Made by a program: the position numbers and the translations under genes. From Tupaia tana (Eukaryota > Chordata > Mammalia > Scandentia > Tupaiidae), in NCBI GenBank assembly GCA_026018925.1, contig JAKSZU010000018.1:5860920-5924919 (forward strand): 64,000 nucleotides of DNA. The letters are read 5' to 3'. Each line of letters opens with the position of its first letter. The stretch's first letter is position 1. Below are positions 22,746-34,457 of the stretch, in pieces. The notes beneath the pieces were generated by a model that saw nothing but the letters and a program-made list of their open reading frames with translations, had not been told where the DNA came from and did not search any database.

Positions 22746-23458
22746 ATATTAATTATAGGGCAAATTTTTAAAAAAGACTGCCGAGCACAGAAGCTGAGTG
22801 ACTGATGGAAAGAGTGAATCACTGAGGCAGTGTGACCTTTGAGTTCCAGGATCTCTGCTAAACCCAGAGATGACTAACAGGCTTGGTTCTGTTTTCAGGA
22901 TGAAATCACAACAGAAAAAAAAAAGAAAAGAAAAGAAAAGAAAGAAAGAAAGTGTGAAGATTTAAAAATTTTTTCTAGCTACATGTGTCACTCTAAGTGA
23001 ATTACTAATGGAAGTATTCCACTGGCTTCAGCACGAATTTACAGAACATTGCAAATGCTTAGAAACAAGACTATCCCTCTATCCATGAAGATGCCCTGTC
23101 CTTAGAAAGTATACATTCTTGGGGACAAAGATGCTGTGGGGACATTGGTTATCTTGTCACAGCACGTGAGAGGCAAAGGGAAAACCAGACACCTGTTTTC
23201 AGAAAACAGGAGATGTGAGGCTAAGCTGACCTTCTGAGGTCATGCTCCTGGCGTAGTTCTTTCCCTAGAGATCGTCTTATTTGTTGAGCACAGGCAGTAA
23301 AAGTACAGTTTTGTTTTGTTTTGTTTTTTTAAACATAATGCTCATATAAATAAACAGGGGGGGACATGCCAAAGTTTTGCTTATCTCATCAATGAGAGCC
23401 AGTAGGATGGCAAAGCTGGCTAAGTTGTATGCTAAATTGGTCATTACACTATAAGGAG
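22746..23458. other. Unique sequence with an A/G-rich tract
   Basis: A degenerate (AAAGA)n tract occupies 22914-22951. The rest shows no gene or repeat. Confidence 0.4.
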
Positions 23459-23459
23459 A

Positions 23460-23589
23460 GGTCAGCAGGTGGTGTGGTGGTTAAGGATGCTGGATCCCAC
23501 ATGGCCGACCGAGGTCGGTGTCCCAGACCTGGCAGCTAGCTTTCTCTCTTTCTCTTTCTCTCTCTCTCTCTTTCCCTCTCTGGTCAAAT

Positions 23590-23642
<53 letters not shown>
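23460..23642 (+). mobile_element. tRNA-derived SINE, short class, with (AAAT)n tail
   Basis: 'gtcagcaggtggtgtggtggttaagg' head, degraded B box, TC-rich middle and GGTCAAATTTAAATAAAT, then about twelve AAAT units (23590-23641). It is the same class as 5324-5470. Confidence 0.85.
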
Positions 23643-23644
<2 letters not shown>

Positions 23645-23820
23645 TTTTAAAAAAGAATGTTTATCTCTCAAAAAAAAATACTAATAAGGAAATAAAATCA
23701 TAGCCATCAAGGTTATTTTTCTGCTGCATATAAATCCTTTGCACCTCTGCCCGACAAAAACAATTTGGACATCATCAGTTAACAGTACGTAGTAAGTCAA
23801 AGTTACATTCCCATAAAACA

Positions 23821-24046
23821 GGGGTCCGCAAACTACAGCCTGTGAACTAAATCTGTCCAGCCTCAAATTTTGTAAATAAAGTGTTACTGGAAGGTAGGCA
23901 TGCTGTTCATTGATGTGTTGTCTGTGGCTGCTTTCACACCTCGACAGAAGAATTGCATAGTCTCTGTGTGACAGAGACCGAATGTCCAGCAAAACCAAAA
24001 ATATTATTTGGCCTTTTACATAAAATGTTTGCTAACCCCTGCCCTA
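23821..24046 (+). mobile_element. hAT-type nonautonomous DNA transposon
   Basis: The ends CAGGGGTCCGCAAACTA and TGTTTGCTAACCCCTG are near-perfect inverted repeats. The interior has the 'tgtaaataaagtgttactggaa' and TTGTCTGTGGCTGCTTTC elements of a well-known mammal-wide element. I am sure of the class but not of the repeat-library name. Confidence 0.8.
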
Positions 24047-24845
24047 AAAAGTCAGTCTTAGGTAAGCTTCTTAGTGACATTGAACAGATGTGCAGGGACC
24101 CTTTGGCTTTACTTCTGAAATTCAGATACATACACATACCCTTCAGGCTAAGTACAACTTCCACCCCCTGTAATTATAGCTGAGTAAATTCACAGCATTC
24201 CTTGGGAAAGGAGTGTGTAGACTGCCACCATTACTGATGAAAAAATATCAGAAGGGGAAGATGCTAACCAAAAAAGTAAAATGTCCTGGGAGCACAGCTT
24301 TTCTTACAGTTTCCTCCTTTTGCTTCACGTTGTTATTGTCAGACCCTGCCCACACATCACTAAGACTGGACTTGACCTTATCTGTGACTGAGATGAAGCT
24401 ATTTCCTATAAGATCTGGAGGACACTTAGAGGCCCTATTTGAGAATTTCTCAAATGAATGCAAGGGAGGAACTAGAGAGCTGCACATCACAAAATTCTTT
24501 AACATCAACAAAGTAGGATTATCTGAATTTTCAATGATAGGACATGCTTAAATAAAAACAGCTTAATTTAAGCCACCCAGTGAATATTCTTAAGTCATTA
24601 GACATGGTGACATGGCTGCATATTCACTGATAACGGAAGACATCCATCACATATAGTTGAAAGAACAAACTTTATCCCAGACAGCATGTACAATAAGATA
24701 TTTTTAAAGTTAGAAAAGCATGGAAAAATTTGGAGGGACAAACACCAACTTGATAGTAGTTATAATCACTGGACAGTAGTGTCTTTTTTTTGTTTTGTTT
24801 TGTTTTTTATTTGTGATCATCTGGTTTTCTTTATCCTAAATGACT
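24047..24845. other. Unique sequence
   Basis: A 112-residue frame at 24213-24551 has no recognisable domain and overlaps an opposite-strand frame of similar size, so I do not call it a gene. Confidence 0.35.
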
Positions 24846-24849
24846 TGTA

Positions 24850-25101
24850 TCTTAGGGGGAGGAGATTTTTGCTATAGGGTGTGTGCAACTCACCAGAAAG
24901 ACAGAGAGACAGAAAGTGAGAAAACAATCCCTAGGGGAGGTAGACAGACCACAATCTCCTCTCGTCCATTCTCCTCTAGGATTTTGGGTACATAAGCACA
25001 TGTTCCTGGCATGAGTTTTAAGTTGCCAGGTCTAGGACTCAAACTGTGCTTGACTATGGGGGAGTCCAGTAATGTAACCATTATGCCATCTGCTGGTCCC
25101 A
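24850..25101 (-). mobile_element. tRNA-derived SINE, long class
   Basis: In reverse orientation: GGGACCAGCAGATGGCATAA head, 'ggcaacttaaaactcatgccagg', body and GCTATAGGG end. The duplication ATCCTAAATGACTTGTA (24833-24849) recurs as ATCCTAAATGACTCGTA (25102-25118). Confidence 0.95.
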
Positions 25102-25147
25102 ATCCTAAATGACTCGTACAGTGAATAAACATTAAAAAATATTTGTA

Positions 25148-25408
25148 GGGACCAGCAGTTATCATAATGGCTATGTCGTTGAACTTCCATGTAGTCAACC
25201 ACGGTTTGAGTCCCGGATCCAGTGGCTTAAACTCATGCCAGGCACGGGTGCGTGCAAGCTCAAGATCCCAAGAGGAGAATGGAGGAGAAGGGATTGCGGC
25301 CCCCCTGGGGGGTAATTTCTCGCTTTGTGTCTCTCTGTCTCTCTCTGTCTTTCTGGCAAGCTCACACGTCCTATAGCAAAAACCTCTCCAAAAAAAAAAG
25401 AAAAAAAA
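25148..25408 (+). mobile_element. tRNA-derived SINE, long class
   Basis: A full head with GGTTTGAGTCCC as B box, TTAAACTCATGCCAGGCA, a TC-rich stretch, GTCCTATAGCAAAAACCTCT and an A tail. A short deletion falls around GGGATTGCGGCCCCCCTGG, removing the 'catggccat' part. It faces the copy at 24850-25101 across about 46 bases. Confidence 0.9.
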
Positions 25409-25485
25409 CTTGGAAAAGCTTTCCTCATAGGGAGCTATGTTATCAGCTACTTTGAGAAGGTAACATAATTATAATTTTGTCTCAA

Positions 25486-25487
<2 letters not shown>

Positions 25488-25534
<47 letters not shown>
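25488..25534. repeat. (TA)n microsatellite
   Basis: About 23 TA units just outside the inverted LINE-1 edge. A minus-strand frame that runs through it owes its Ile-Tyr run to this repeat. Confidence 0.95.
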
Positions 25535-25537
<3 letters not shown>

Positions 25538-25555
25538 GTCAACATAAAACTTCTG

Positions 25556-25820
25556 TATTTGATGTCCTTCCACCTTTTTGTAATATTTTCAACTTCTTTA
25601 AGTTTTTTATAGTTTTCCTTGTAGAGGTCTTTGACTTCTTTGGTTAGAATGATTCCTAGCGATCTTTTTCTTTTTCTTTTGGCTATTGTAAATGGAGTTG
25701 CTTTCTTCAACTCTACCTCAGTCTGTTCACTGTTGCTGTATAGAAATGCTATAGAATTTTCTATGCTGATTTTGTATTCTGTCACTTTGCTTATTCATTT
25801 ATTACTTCCAGAAGTTCCTG
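25556..25820 (-). mobile_element. LINE-1, inverted 5' part of a twin-primed copy
   Basis: The minus-strand translation contains [25 protein letters not shown] and LTKEVKDLYKENYKKL, which is ORF2 just after the reverse-transcriptase palm. Similarity stops at the KRWKDI position on the left. The right end meets forward LINE-1 at about 25820. Confidence 0.9.
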
Positions 25821-27535
25821 GATTAGAAGAAATAATACAATCAAAATGTCAATTTTACCCAAATTAATCTACAAATTTAATGTAATTTCAATCAAATTAC
25901 CAGACATATTCGCTACAGATTTAGAAAAAAAATCATAGAACTTGTCTAGAATTATAAAAGACCCCATATTGCCAAAGCAATACTGTGCAAGAAGAGTGGA
26001 GTAGCAAACATCTCACTCCCTGACCCCAAAATATATTGCAAAACTGTGATAATCAAGACAGTGTGGTATTGACACAAAAATAGGCATGTAGACCAATGAA
26101 ACAGAATAGAGACCCTGGAAATAATCCTCAAAACATACAACTAACTGATTTCTGACAAAGGGCATCAGACAAAAAATATCTCATTAGCAAGTGGTGCTGG
26201 AAAAACTGGGTATTTACCTGCAGAAAGATGAAACAGGACCCCTATCTCTCACCATTAACAAAAATTAATTCAAAATGGATCGATGATCTAAACCTAAGTC
26301 CTCAAACTATAAAATTACTGGTGGGTAACACAGGGGAAACTGGGAGACATCAGAGTACGCAAAGACTTCTTAAATAAGATCCCAAAGCACAGGCAATAAT
26401 TCCAAATATAGACAAGTGGGGTTGCATCAGGTTAAAAAAAAACTCCTGCGCAGCAAAAGAAACAACAAAAGAGACAATTCTCAGAATGGGAGAATATATT
26501 TGCAAACTATGCCTCAAATAAAAGAAAGAGAACCAGAATATACAGAGAGCTCAAGCAGCTTATCTGGGGAAAAAAAAAATCAACCTAATTAAAAGATGAG
26601 CAAATGAGCTGCACAGACAACCTCTAACGAAGATTAACAAACAGCCAAAAAGCATATGAAAAAATGCTCAACATCACTTATCATAAGGGAGATGCAAATC
26701 AAAATCACAATGATATATCTCCTAATTCCAGGCAGAATAATTAGGATTAAAAAAATAAAGAATGATAAGTGGTAGTGAGGCTATGGTGAAAAGGGAACTC
26801 TCCTACACTGTTGGTAGAAATGTAAATTAGTACAGCCACTATGGAGAACAATATGGAGGTTCCTCAAAGACCTACAAATAGAACTACAATAGACCCAGTA
26901 ATTCCACTCCTGGGTATCTATCCGAAGAATAGGAATACACTCAGTCAGAAAAACACTTGTACATCCATGTTTATTGCAGCATTATTCACAATTGCTAAGA
27001 CATGGAACCAACCCAAATGTTCATCAACAGAGGAATGGATTGGAAAAGTATGGCACATATACACTACAGAATACCACTCAGCCATTAAAAAAAGAAAAAA
27101 AGAAAAAAAAAAAGATGCTGGCATTTGATAGAAAGTGGATGAACATGGAAAATTTACTGCTAAGCAAAGCAAGCTAGACTATGAAAGAGAGGCATTATAT
27201 GTCCTCCCTCGATAGATAATGAAGGTCTGCATTCTATGACAGAAACTAAAAGATTGGAAGGTATAAAAGCAACTGTAGATACTCGAGACAGTGTGGGAGG
27301 AGGGTGGGAAATCGGAGAGGGTGAGAGGGAGGGAATCAAGGGGAAAAAGAACGAAGCAAAACATTTAAGGGACACAAAAATGGAAAATAATCTGTTGATG
27401 ATAATGTGTATGGTAATATCTTTGACTGGACTAATATATAGTGTATTCATGCTGGGAAAAATTCATTTTGTATGGTCTAATGACATATAGTGATTTGATG
27501 TATAAAAATAACAATATTAAAAGACACCTTTTAAA
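25821..27535 (+). mobile_element. LINE-1, forward 3' part of the twin-primed copy
   Basis: It begins at the position corresponding to WIGRINIVKM and continues through the whole remaining ORF2. 'atatggaggttcctcaaagacc', AATTCCACTCCTGGGTATCT and GGCACATATACACTACAGAA are recognisable. A 3' UTR with 'gagacagtgtgggaggagggtggg' follows. Frames are broken but similarity is high, so the element is moderately young. It takes up the LINE-1 sequence where the inverted piece stops. Confidence 0.9.
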
Positions 27536-27945
27536 AAATCTTTTAAGAAAGCTATAGTATAGATATTTCCTCCCAAAGGATCTAGAGCATCCATGTCGTT
27601 ATAAACCATTTCACATTAAAGGTAACTACTTTCCTAAAGTAGTTACTTTATGACATCATAAAGGAGCCAAAAGAGAATGAGAGAAAGAACAAGAATGTAT
27701 GTATATGCTATGCCACTACATGTGCATTGTTTCAGAACAACTTACTTCCAAGTTAAGATTCTTGTTTAAGATTCAAGTTAAGATCATTTGACATAAACCT
27801 AAACTAGCACTTCACATGATTGCTTATAGACTAACACATACAACCTTCTACCTAAAAAAAAAGCCATATAAAATAGTAACTTTTTAGGGTCGACAAATAT
27901 TAGGAATACAATAACATTGTTTCTTCTTTTCTCCTTTTCTATATA
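27536..27945. other. Unique sequence
   Basis: AT-rich and without a recognised gene or repeat. Confidence 0.35.
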
Positions 27946-27949
27946 TTTT

Positions 27950-28193
27950 TGTTTATTTATTTATTTCTTCCATGACCAAGAGAGATGGAGAGAGAAAGAG
28001 AAAGAGATACAGAGAGAGACAGAGAACAGCACCCCCAATAGCTGTGATCCAACCCCAACCTCAACCAGCTCCGGGTCATGGACATACATGTGCTGGTGTA
28101 CTCAGGGAGGTTTGTGGACATGAACCCAGAACCTTCCTTTGTAGATCAACCTCACAAAGCATCATGTTTTACTGTCGCACCACTGTCCAGCCC
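27950..28193 (-). mobile_element. tRNA-derived SINE, 'Asp-Pro-rich' third class (type C)
   Basis: In reverse: GGGCTGGACAGTGGTGCGAC head, then 'ctgggttcatgtccacaaacctccctgagta' and a 'gagctgg...ggttggatcacagct' body, a CT-rich run and an AAATAAATAAAC tail. It shares the CTCCCTGAGTA-type box with 48135-48350. The class label is only mine. Confidence 0.75.
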
Positions 28194-28890
28194 TTTTCCC
28201 TTATTTTTTTAATGTGACATCCTTGACCGGCTCCTGGCATTCTGTGTGTCAAAATATGCCAGGCATTGCAAGGGTGGACAGATCGTGGACATCAATACAC
28301 ACCCCCATTCCAGTCTGCTTCAATCTGTTGGCCACTTACAATCTGTTCCTGAGCTCAGATTATCCTGCTGAAATCTGAACAACTATTTTGCTCAGAGTTT
28401 TCTGTTTTTATAAAACAATCAAATATAAGTGACATGACTTCCACAAGATGCATGTCTAATACATCTGTTCAGCTACATAAATGTAACTTTTAAGTACAGT
28501 AAATTAGTGACTAGTTTGTAGAAAATGGTATTTAAAAATTGGGAAAAATGTCTTTTTCCCCTTTTTTCTCTGAAATAAAAGAGCAGGCATGGAAACAACA
28601 AGTGTCCATTTCTGGTCTTATTCCCTTCTCAGGTTAGAGAACATGCAAAAAGGGGGTTGGTGAGGAAGAAGTAGTGCACGTTTTAGTAAGCTATGAACAC
28701 CGACACCTTTCCAACTTCTCGTTTAAAAACAAGCACTGGGTAAGACAGATGGAATACTATACACTTGAGGTGGGCAAAAGTTTATAAGGAAGAATTTTAT
28801 TCAATCTTGATATCTTAGGTAAATTTGTAGGGAGACATACCTAAATCAAGAGGTTGTAATATTAAGGTAGGTAGAACTGGAAAGAGCTGA
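28194..28890. other. Unique sequence
   Basis: Nothing recognised. Confidence 0.35.
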
Positions 28891-28899
28891 ACACACACA

Positions 28900-29350
28900 C
28901 AATTAAAATTTAGACCATTTGTATTTTTAAATGCTAATTGATTTACTCATGTGCTATGTTAATGCATTTAAACGGGGTCTTGACAAAGCGATCGGTAATG
29001 TGCCCTAAGGAATCATTCCACAGTGAAAATTTGTGACCAGAAAGGCCTATTTTCAACCTGACATTAGTTTTTCAATGAATTGACTGCAAATTTTAAGAAT
29101 TATGAGATACCCTAAGTTATTGGTATTAAGAAATGAACAGAAAAATGTAATTATTTTTCCCCTCAAATAATATTTGAGGTCTGAAAAGAAGCTATGAGCT
29201 ATGTCATATTTCTTGTATCTTTCTGACAGTTTGTAATTACTTTTAATGCCGCTGTTCTCTAAATTATTAATGCTAATCTGTCATGACAGGGGCTGAAGCG
29301 AACCAGTAATTATATGCCTTTTTACTAGCAAGGTTGACTTTAAATAAATG
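28900..29350. promoter_or_regulatory. Candidate conserved noncoding element
   Basis: AT-rich, repeat-free DNA with repeated homeodomain-type cores (GCTAATTGATT, GTAATTACTTTTAAT, TTATTAATGCTAATCTG, CAGTAATTATATG) and retained CpGs (AAAGCGATCGGTAATG, GAAGCGAACC). This pattern is common in developmental enhancers, but no conservation data are available. Confidence 0.25.
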
Positions 29351-29930
29351 TCTTAATCACAAGAAAATAGAAGAGTAGCTACCTTAAAGGAAACAGACTT
29401 GTACCTTTTTTGGAGTCCTCCCACCACCACACCCCCCAAAACAAAATAAATACATATTGATTGACACCAGTTGAGTCAGGACAATAATTTATGCAATGAT
29501 ACCGGCAGGTGGACCGTGAGATGACATCCAGTGATTCACAGACTCACAGAGTGTAAGGTGTCTTAAAAGCTCATCGACTGCAACTCCCTGCCAATGTCTG
29601 AACCATCTCTATTAATCACGGCCAATGGTTATCTGTTCTCTGCTTGAATATCTTCAGAACGACAAGGAACTCCTGTGGCACAGCATCACTTTCTTCCTTA
29701 CTTTGAGTCAAGATGCTGCTGCCTGTACATTCCACTTAGCAGTCTTAGCTCTGTCTTGCTAGCACATGGGACAGGCAGTTCCTCTCACCCAGTGCGTGCT
29801 TGCCAATCCTGCAAATAACTGGGTAAACTGCTAAGTTCTCTCTGATCTTATTTCCAAGATGAAAACACAAACTTCCTGAGAACAGGGGCCATTGTTTTAT
29901 GAACCCATTTATTTTGTTGTTGTTGTCACT
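29351..29930. other. Mostly unique; possible old repeat at 29545-29720
   Basis: 'aactccctgccaatgtctgaacc' and 'tctgcttgaatatcttcag' with AAGGAACTCCTGTGGCACAG resemble a mammal-wide old repeat that I cannot name. No gene is visible. Confidence 0.35.
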
Positions 29931-29932
29931 TG

Positions 29933-30169
29933 GTTTTTTAAGGGTTTTGCCACAGGGCGCATGCACTCAGAGAGAGACAGAGACAGTGACAGGGAAAGTG
30001 AGAAATCACCCTCCAGGGGATGGCCCCACCACCACCCTTTCTCCTCCTGGGATTTTGCGCATGCGCGGACACATGCCTGCTGTGATTTTTAAGCTACTGG
30101 GTCCAGGACTCAACTTAGTCGACTCTGTGGGAATCCAGCGCCTTAACGCCCACACTGCCTGCTGACCCC
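29933..30169 (-). mobile_element. tRNA-derived SINE, long class
   Basis: In reverse: GGGTCAGCAGGCAGTGTGGG head, body GAGGAGAAAGGGTGG and end GTGGCAAAACCCTT before a T-rich run. ACCCATTT followed by T/G-rich DNA on both sides (29903, 30172) is the likely duplication. Confidence 0.85.
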
Positions 30170-31285
30170 ATACCCATTTGTTTTTAATGGCATGCCACAG
30201 ATACGCAATAAGTAATAGTTGGAAGAATAAATGTAAGATTATACTCTCCTCTAGTTTTCCACATCTTTTCATTTCCTATGCAAGCTTGAACACTCTTTTC
30301 CAAACCTTGGCTAATTACACTTAAACTCCTCTGTTAGGAGGTGGCTGCCTTAAATTAACCCCAGGACGGGAGATATGGCCCCAGTCCCCTCTCCATGTTT
30401 GCACTGATCCTTCTTCGCTGCACGCTGCTCTTGACTGCTCTCTTCCCTCCTCCAACAGCCATCTCTCTGAGACTCTGGCTCCAATCTCTTCGCAGACACT
30501 GCCCTCCTGGAAACTAAACTGTCCCTCCACCTGCCCTTCCCATTGGAAGCTGCCACCTTTTCCTCACTGCCAACATTTGCGGTCATTTTGTACAGACATA
30601 TTTTATGTCTCCTTTACAAGATTATCAATAGTTCATTGCTAATAAAAACACAGGCAAGAAATGGAAAGTGCCAAGTCAAAGATTTTAGATTCTGCACATG
30701 GTGAGATGATCGGTAAAAATGGATTACTAATAATGAGGTGTCGATCAACTGACTTCAGAGACACACAAAGCGTAGGACCATGTTCAACTGTCTAATAAAC
30801 AAATGGTAACCTTTTGGAAAAACTTTTCATTGTTCAATATAAACTCATATTTATGCAGATGTCAGAATAAAGCTTCTCTCTCCATTTTTTTTTTTACAAA
30901 ACAAAAGAAAAAATGTACAAAATTTTTACGGTCTGAATTTTGTTGCAAAACCAGTCTAAAGGTGTGCCTTTTCTCCCTAATTTAAAATTCACTGTCAAAA
31001 TTAAATAATATCAGATCCATATCTAACTTTAATGTTCAGCTTTGGTTAATAGTATCAGAAACCAAACCTCTAAAAGACATTCTTCTATTCGCATGTCATT
31101 AACTGCTTTTAGTGCCCCTTTATGCTTTACATTCTTTTGAGGTCCTCCTTTTCTTCGTGGTCAATAAAACAAGATCATGATGGGTGCTTTAGAGTGAGAG
31201 GTTTATTAAGGAATCAGAACCATGCAGAAATTTGGCAATAATTAAAACTTGAAGGCTTTTATTAAACATTAAGCTAGTTATTTGA
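30170..31285. other. Unique sequence
   Basis: The block at 30320-30590 is more GC-rich, with overlapping frames on the minus strand but no domain. No gene is called. Confidence 0.35.
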
Positions 31286-31287
31286 TG

Positions 31288-31450
31288 CACATTATTTCCT
31301 GGAGTCCCAGAAGGCATAATATTCCTTCCACTTTACAGATGAGGAAACTGAGGTTTCTAGAGGCTAACATTATACAATCAGTAAGGAGCAAAGCTATAAT
31401 TCAAACCCTAATTCTAAGTTCAATGCTCTTAACACAGCACCATTCTGTTC
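31288..31450 (-). repeat. MIR SINE relic
   Basis: ACTTTACAGATGAGGAAACT followed by 'gaggtttctagaggctaacattatacaatcagtaagg' and 'attcaaaccctaattc' is a MIR in reverse. Confidence 0.8.
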
Positions 31451-32384
31451 CCATATGTATTATTTAAATTCACTCCCTTTAGTTAAGAGCTAGGACACAG
31501 TGGTACAGGGAGGTGAGTGCTTTATGCAAGCTCACACACATGGTTAATTGCAAGAACCTAGACTGCGTATCAGGCCACATAGCATCTAAGGGGGAAGGAT
31601 GGTTTCCAATCATCCCAGTTCTTTTTGGGAGGCCCAGATTCCTCTGGAAACCACTGGAGATTTGAATGGGAAGCTGAGATAGTGGGAAGTAATAAGAACT
31701 AGAGTATAACGTGCCAATTTCTGTTAAAGATATTTTATAGTTTAGTCAACTGGACTAGGGAGAAAGGTTCACATGTTAAAATATTCACTTTGTAAGCTAA
31801 ATAATGTGATTGACTGCATAAAAGAAAATGAAATTAAAAGTAAAAAAATATTAAAAAAAAGAAGAGGCAGTAATTTGAGACTTCAGTGCTTTACTTGCCT
31901 AGCTCCTTCGGCTCTGCCAGCCACGGTGTGATCACAAATTTAGGAAGCAGAGAACCAAGCAAAAACTTCTATTGCTTCAGCATTTTTTCCTTTACGTATA
32001 GCTTTACGAGCAGCCTTTGTATTCAGGGAGCACAGCAGAGGCAGGGAGACCACAAGACCCTCTTGGTCATGGGGAGGACTCATTCATGTAGTCACTAGCC
32101 TGACAAACACTGACTCATTCCCACACTTGAAACAAAAATTAAAATTAAATTAAAATAAAAAATCTATAAAGCCAATACCACTACCAAAGCCACAGAGAAC
32201 TTTTGCTGAGTGAGGCAAACAGAAGACATTTTTTGCAGAACACATTTGCATTTGAAAGTGCCAACACATCCTAAATGTGCAGCATATGTACAGATCTGTG
32301 CAGTAGCAATTAGGAACAGAAATAACCAGTGCAACTGAATTAGTGTTGATGAGGTTCTGGTCTTCAAGGCAGCCGCTTCCTTTA
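31451..32384. other. Unique sequence
   Basis: Nothing recognised. A 70-residue frame at 31886-32098 has no domain. Confidence 0.35.
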
Positions 32385-32645
32385 AATGACTAATCCCTAC
32401 TCATCCTCGGGGTTTCAGATTAGATGTTGCCTTTTCCACAAAGTTTTCCTGGACTCCCAAAGCTTCCAAAACTCTCCTCTTAGCATTTGTTACCAAATAA
32501 CAACATTAACAATTTACTTCTCAATCTCTTTCACTATTGCTGGCTTTGTGAGAGCTGGGACTATTTCTATTTTGTTTAGTATTATATCATTAGTAGGTCT
32601 CGCAATGTCCAACACAAAGTAGTTGCTCAATAAACATTCTGAAGT
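32385..32645 (+). repeat. L2 LINE 3' end relic
   Basis: It keeps the L2 order: 'gatgttgccttttccacaaagttttcctgg', 'tctcttagcatttgttac', TGTGAGAGCTGGGACTATTT, then 'caacacaaagtagttgctcaataaacattctgaa'. The last phrase is the diagnostic L2 end. Confidence 0.85.
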
Positions 32646-33215
32646 ATGTTAAAACGAAACAAACAGAAATGGAGCATGAGATGATTGCTTACAAAGACTA
32701 GGAAAGCTACTTAACTCTTAGGTCAGTTCCAACTGTAGAAAGTCACAAGATGAGGAAGTCACGTGATAAATGTGCATGGGCAAAGGGGAGGGTCTTTAAA
32801 CAGTGCAGAAAATGTGTATCATAAAAAAATTACACATGGATATCAAATTTTTTGCATTAAAACAAACTCTAACTGTAATTCCATTTTTTCATGAATCTTT
32901 TGAAGTTGCCTCACGTAAGTGAGCCAGAAATATAGAACCACTTTTTTGTGAAAAAATGGCAGGTCAAACCAGGATGACATCCTCACACTCACTCCTGGAT
33001 AAGAGCTCCAGTTAACTGGATTTGTGGAGATACTGATAACCACATAACAACTACGATCTGGCATAGATCTGATTTGTCATTGCTATCTATCCGAATATCT
33101 ATTATCCATCACCAACCTAGTATCTAGCTAGATATCCACACATCTTTTTGTTATCTACGTATTGTCTATCGTCTGTTTTTCCATCCCTTCATCTGTGATA
33201 AGTAAAGTTCTATAG
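32646..33215. other. Unique sequence
   Basis: Nothing recognised apart from a weak (TCTA)-rich part at 33080-33180. Confidence 0.35.
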
Positions 33216-33216
33216 A

Positions 33217-33475
33217 TGGGGCCAGCCAGTGATATGGTGGTTAAGGCAGGTGAATTTCACATGACTGACAATACAGTTTGAATCTCAGACCTGGCAGCTT
33301 GAGAAACACACCAGGCACATGTGCATACGTGCCCAGAATACCAAAAGGAGAGAAAGATGGAGGAGAGGGGATTGTGATGTGACCATTCTCCATGGGGGGG
33401 GGGGGGGGGGGGATTCTCACTTTCTCTATCTCTGTCTCTCTCTAGCAAGCAAATAAACCCTCTGGCAAATTAAAA
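33217..33475 (+). mobile_element. tRNA-derived SINE, intermediate subfamily
   Basis: GGGGCCAGCCAGTGATATGG head, 'cttgagaaacacaccaggcacatg' body, 'ggagaggggattgtgatgtgacc', then a run of 19 G (33394-33412), TC-rich DNA and a CCCTCTGGCAAATTAAA end. It shares its 'gagaaacac' body with 22208-22458. Confidence 0.85.
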
Positions 33476-33529
33476 AATAAGCACTAAAGATCTACCCTAA
33501 CATTCTCATTTCTTAGTTATTCAAACAAA

Positions 33530-33905
33530 TGCAAATCTAGGTATTTCTGTAAAGAGACTTTGCAGGTAAAATTAAGGTTACTTATCATCTGCCCTTAAAA
33601 TAAGGAGATTGTTCTAGATTACCCAAGTGGACCCAATGTAATTACATGAACCCTTGAAAGCAGGAGAGGAAGAAGCCCAGGTGCAGCAGAAGGGGAGGCA
33701 GGGGCTGTCTCATGGAAAGCATGGCAAGCAATGTCGGCAGCCTCTGGAACACAGGGTGGTCCCTGGCTTACAGCCAGCAAGGAGAGGGGAACTGTGGTCT
33801 TACAACCACAAGGCACTGAGTTGGGCCAAAATCCTGAATGAACTTAGATGGGGATTCATCCCCAGACCCCCCAAGAAGAGACAAGGTCTGGCTGGCAGAC
33901 ACTAG
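33530..33905 (+). mobile_element. ERVL-MaLR-type solo LTR (fossil)
   Basis: 'agactttgcaggtaaaattaaggttac', 'ggtggtccctggcttacagccagcaag', 'cttacaaccacaaggcactga' and 'gattcatccccagacccccc' are in the order of MLT1-like LTRs. It resembles the copy at 38400-39020. It is old, degraded and incomplete at its right end. Confidence 0.65.
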
Positions 33906-34009
33906 GTTTAAAGTATATAAATATACACACAGAAACGAATGCACTACATGCACATCGTGAGTCCTCGCTTTATGCCAGGCATCAGGTGTATGTACCTGCC
34001 TTTCCTCCT

Positions 34010-34150
34010 ACGTGCCTGACAGCCATGTAAAACACATCCTGCTGTTACCTCAAGGCTACAAAACTTGCCCATGTCACATAGCTAGAGTGTAACAAAGCTG
34101 TGGTGTAAATCTAGGTTCCTAAGCCCAAGGCTTATTCTCCCAACTACTAC
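34010..34150 (-). repeat. MIR SINE relic
   Basis: AACTTGCCCATGTCACATAG and 'ctagagtgtaacaaagctgtggtgtaaatctaggttcc' match the MIR core and tRNA part in reverse. Confidence 0.75.
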
Positions 34151-34457
34151 ACTACATGGTGTTCGCATCATAGTGAGAGCCATTGGGGCAGGATGGATGG
34201 AACATACTTGCTCAGTGGATGAATCATATCACATCCCAGGCCCTCATTTGTAAAATAAGGGGGATGGACCACGTGCTCCTGCAGGCTCCATTCAGCTCTC
34301 CAGTTTCCTGAGCAGCCCCTCCGATTGGGACTCTCTCTAACATGATATGGGAGATGCCTGGTTGGTGTGTATTCTCATCACCCTTCCTCTTCTCCACACT
34401 AACCTGAGGTCATGCACAGCATTGTCCTTCCCTTTTCCTAAAGATCATTTAGCACTC

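Noticed and set aside
23590-23641. Regular spacing suggesting a CRISPR-like or satellite array
   Set aside because: It is a plain AAAT tail expansion of a SINE. No spacer-repeat array exists in the window.
25447-25785. A 112-residue minus-strand frame
   Set aside because: It is LINE-1 ORF2 followed by a TA microsatellite, not a host gene.
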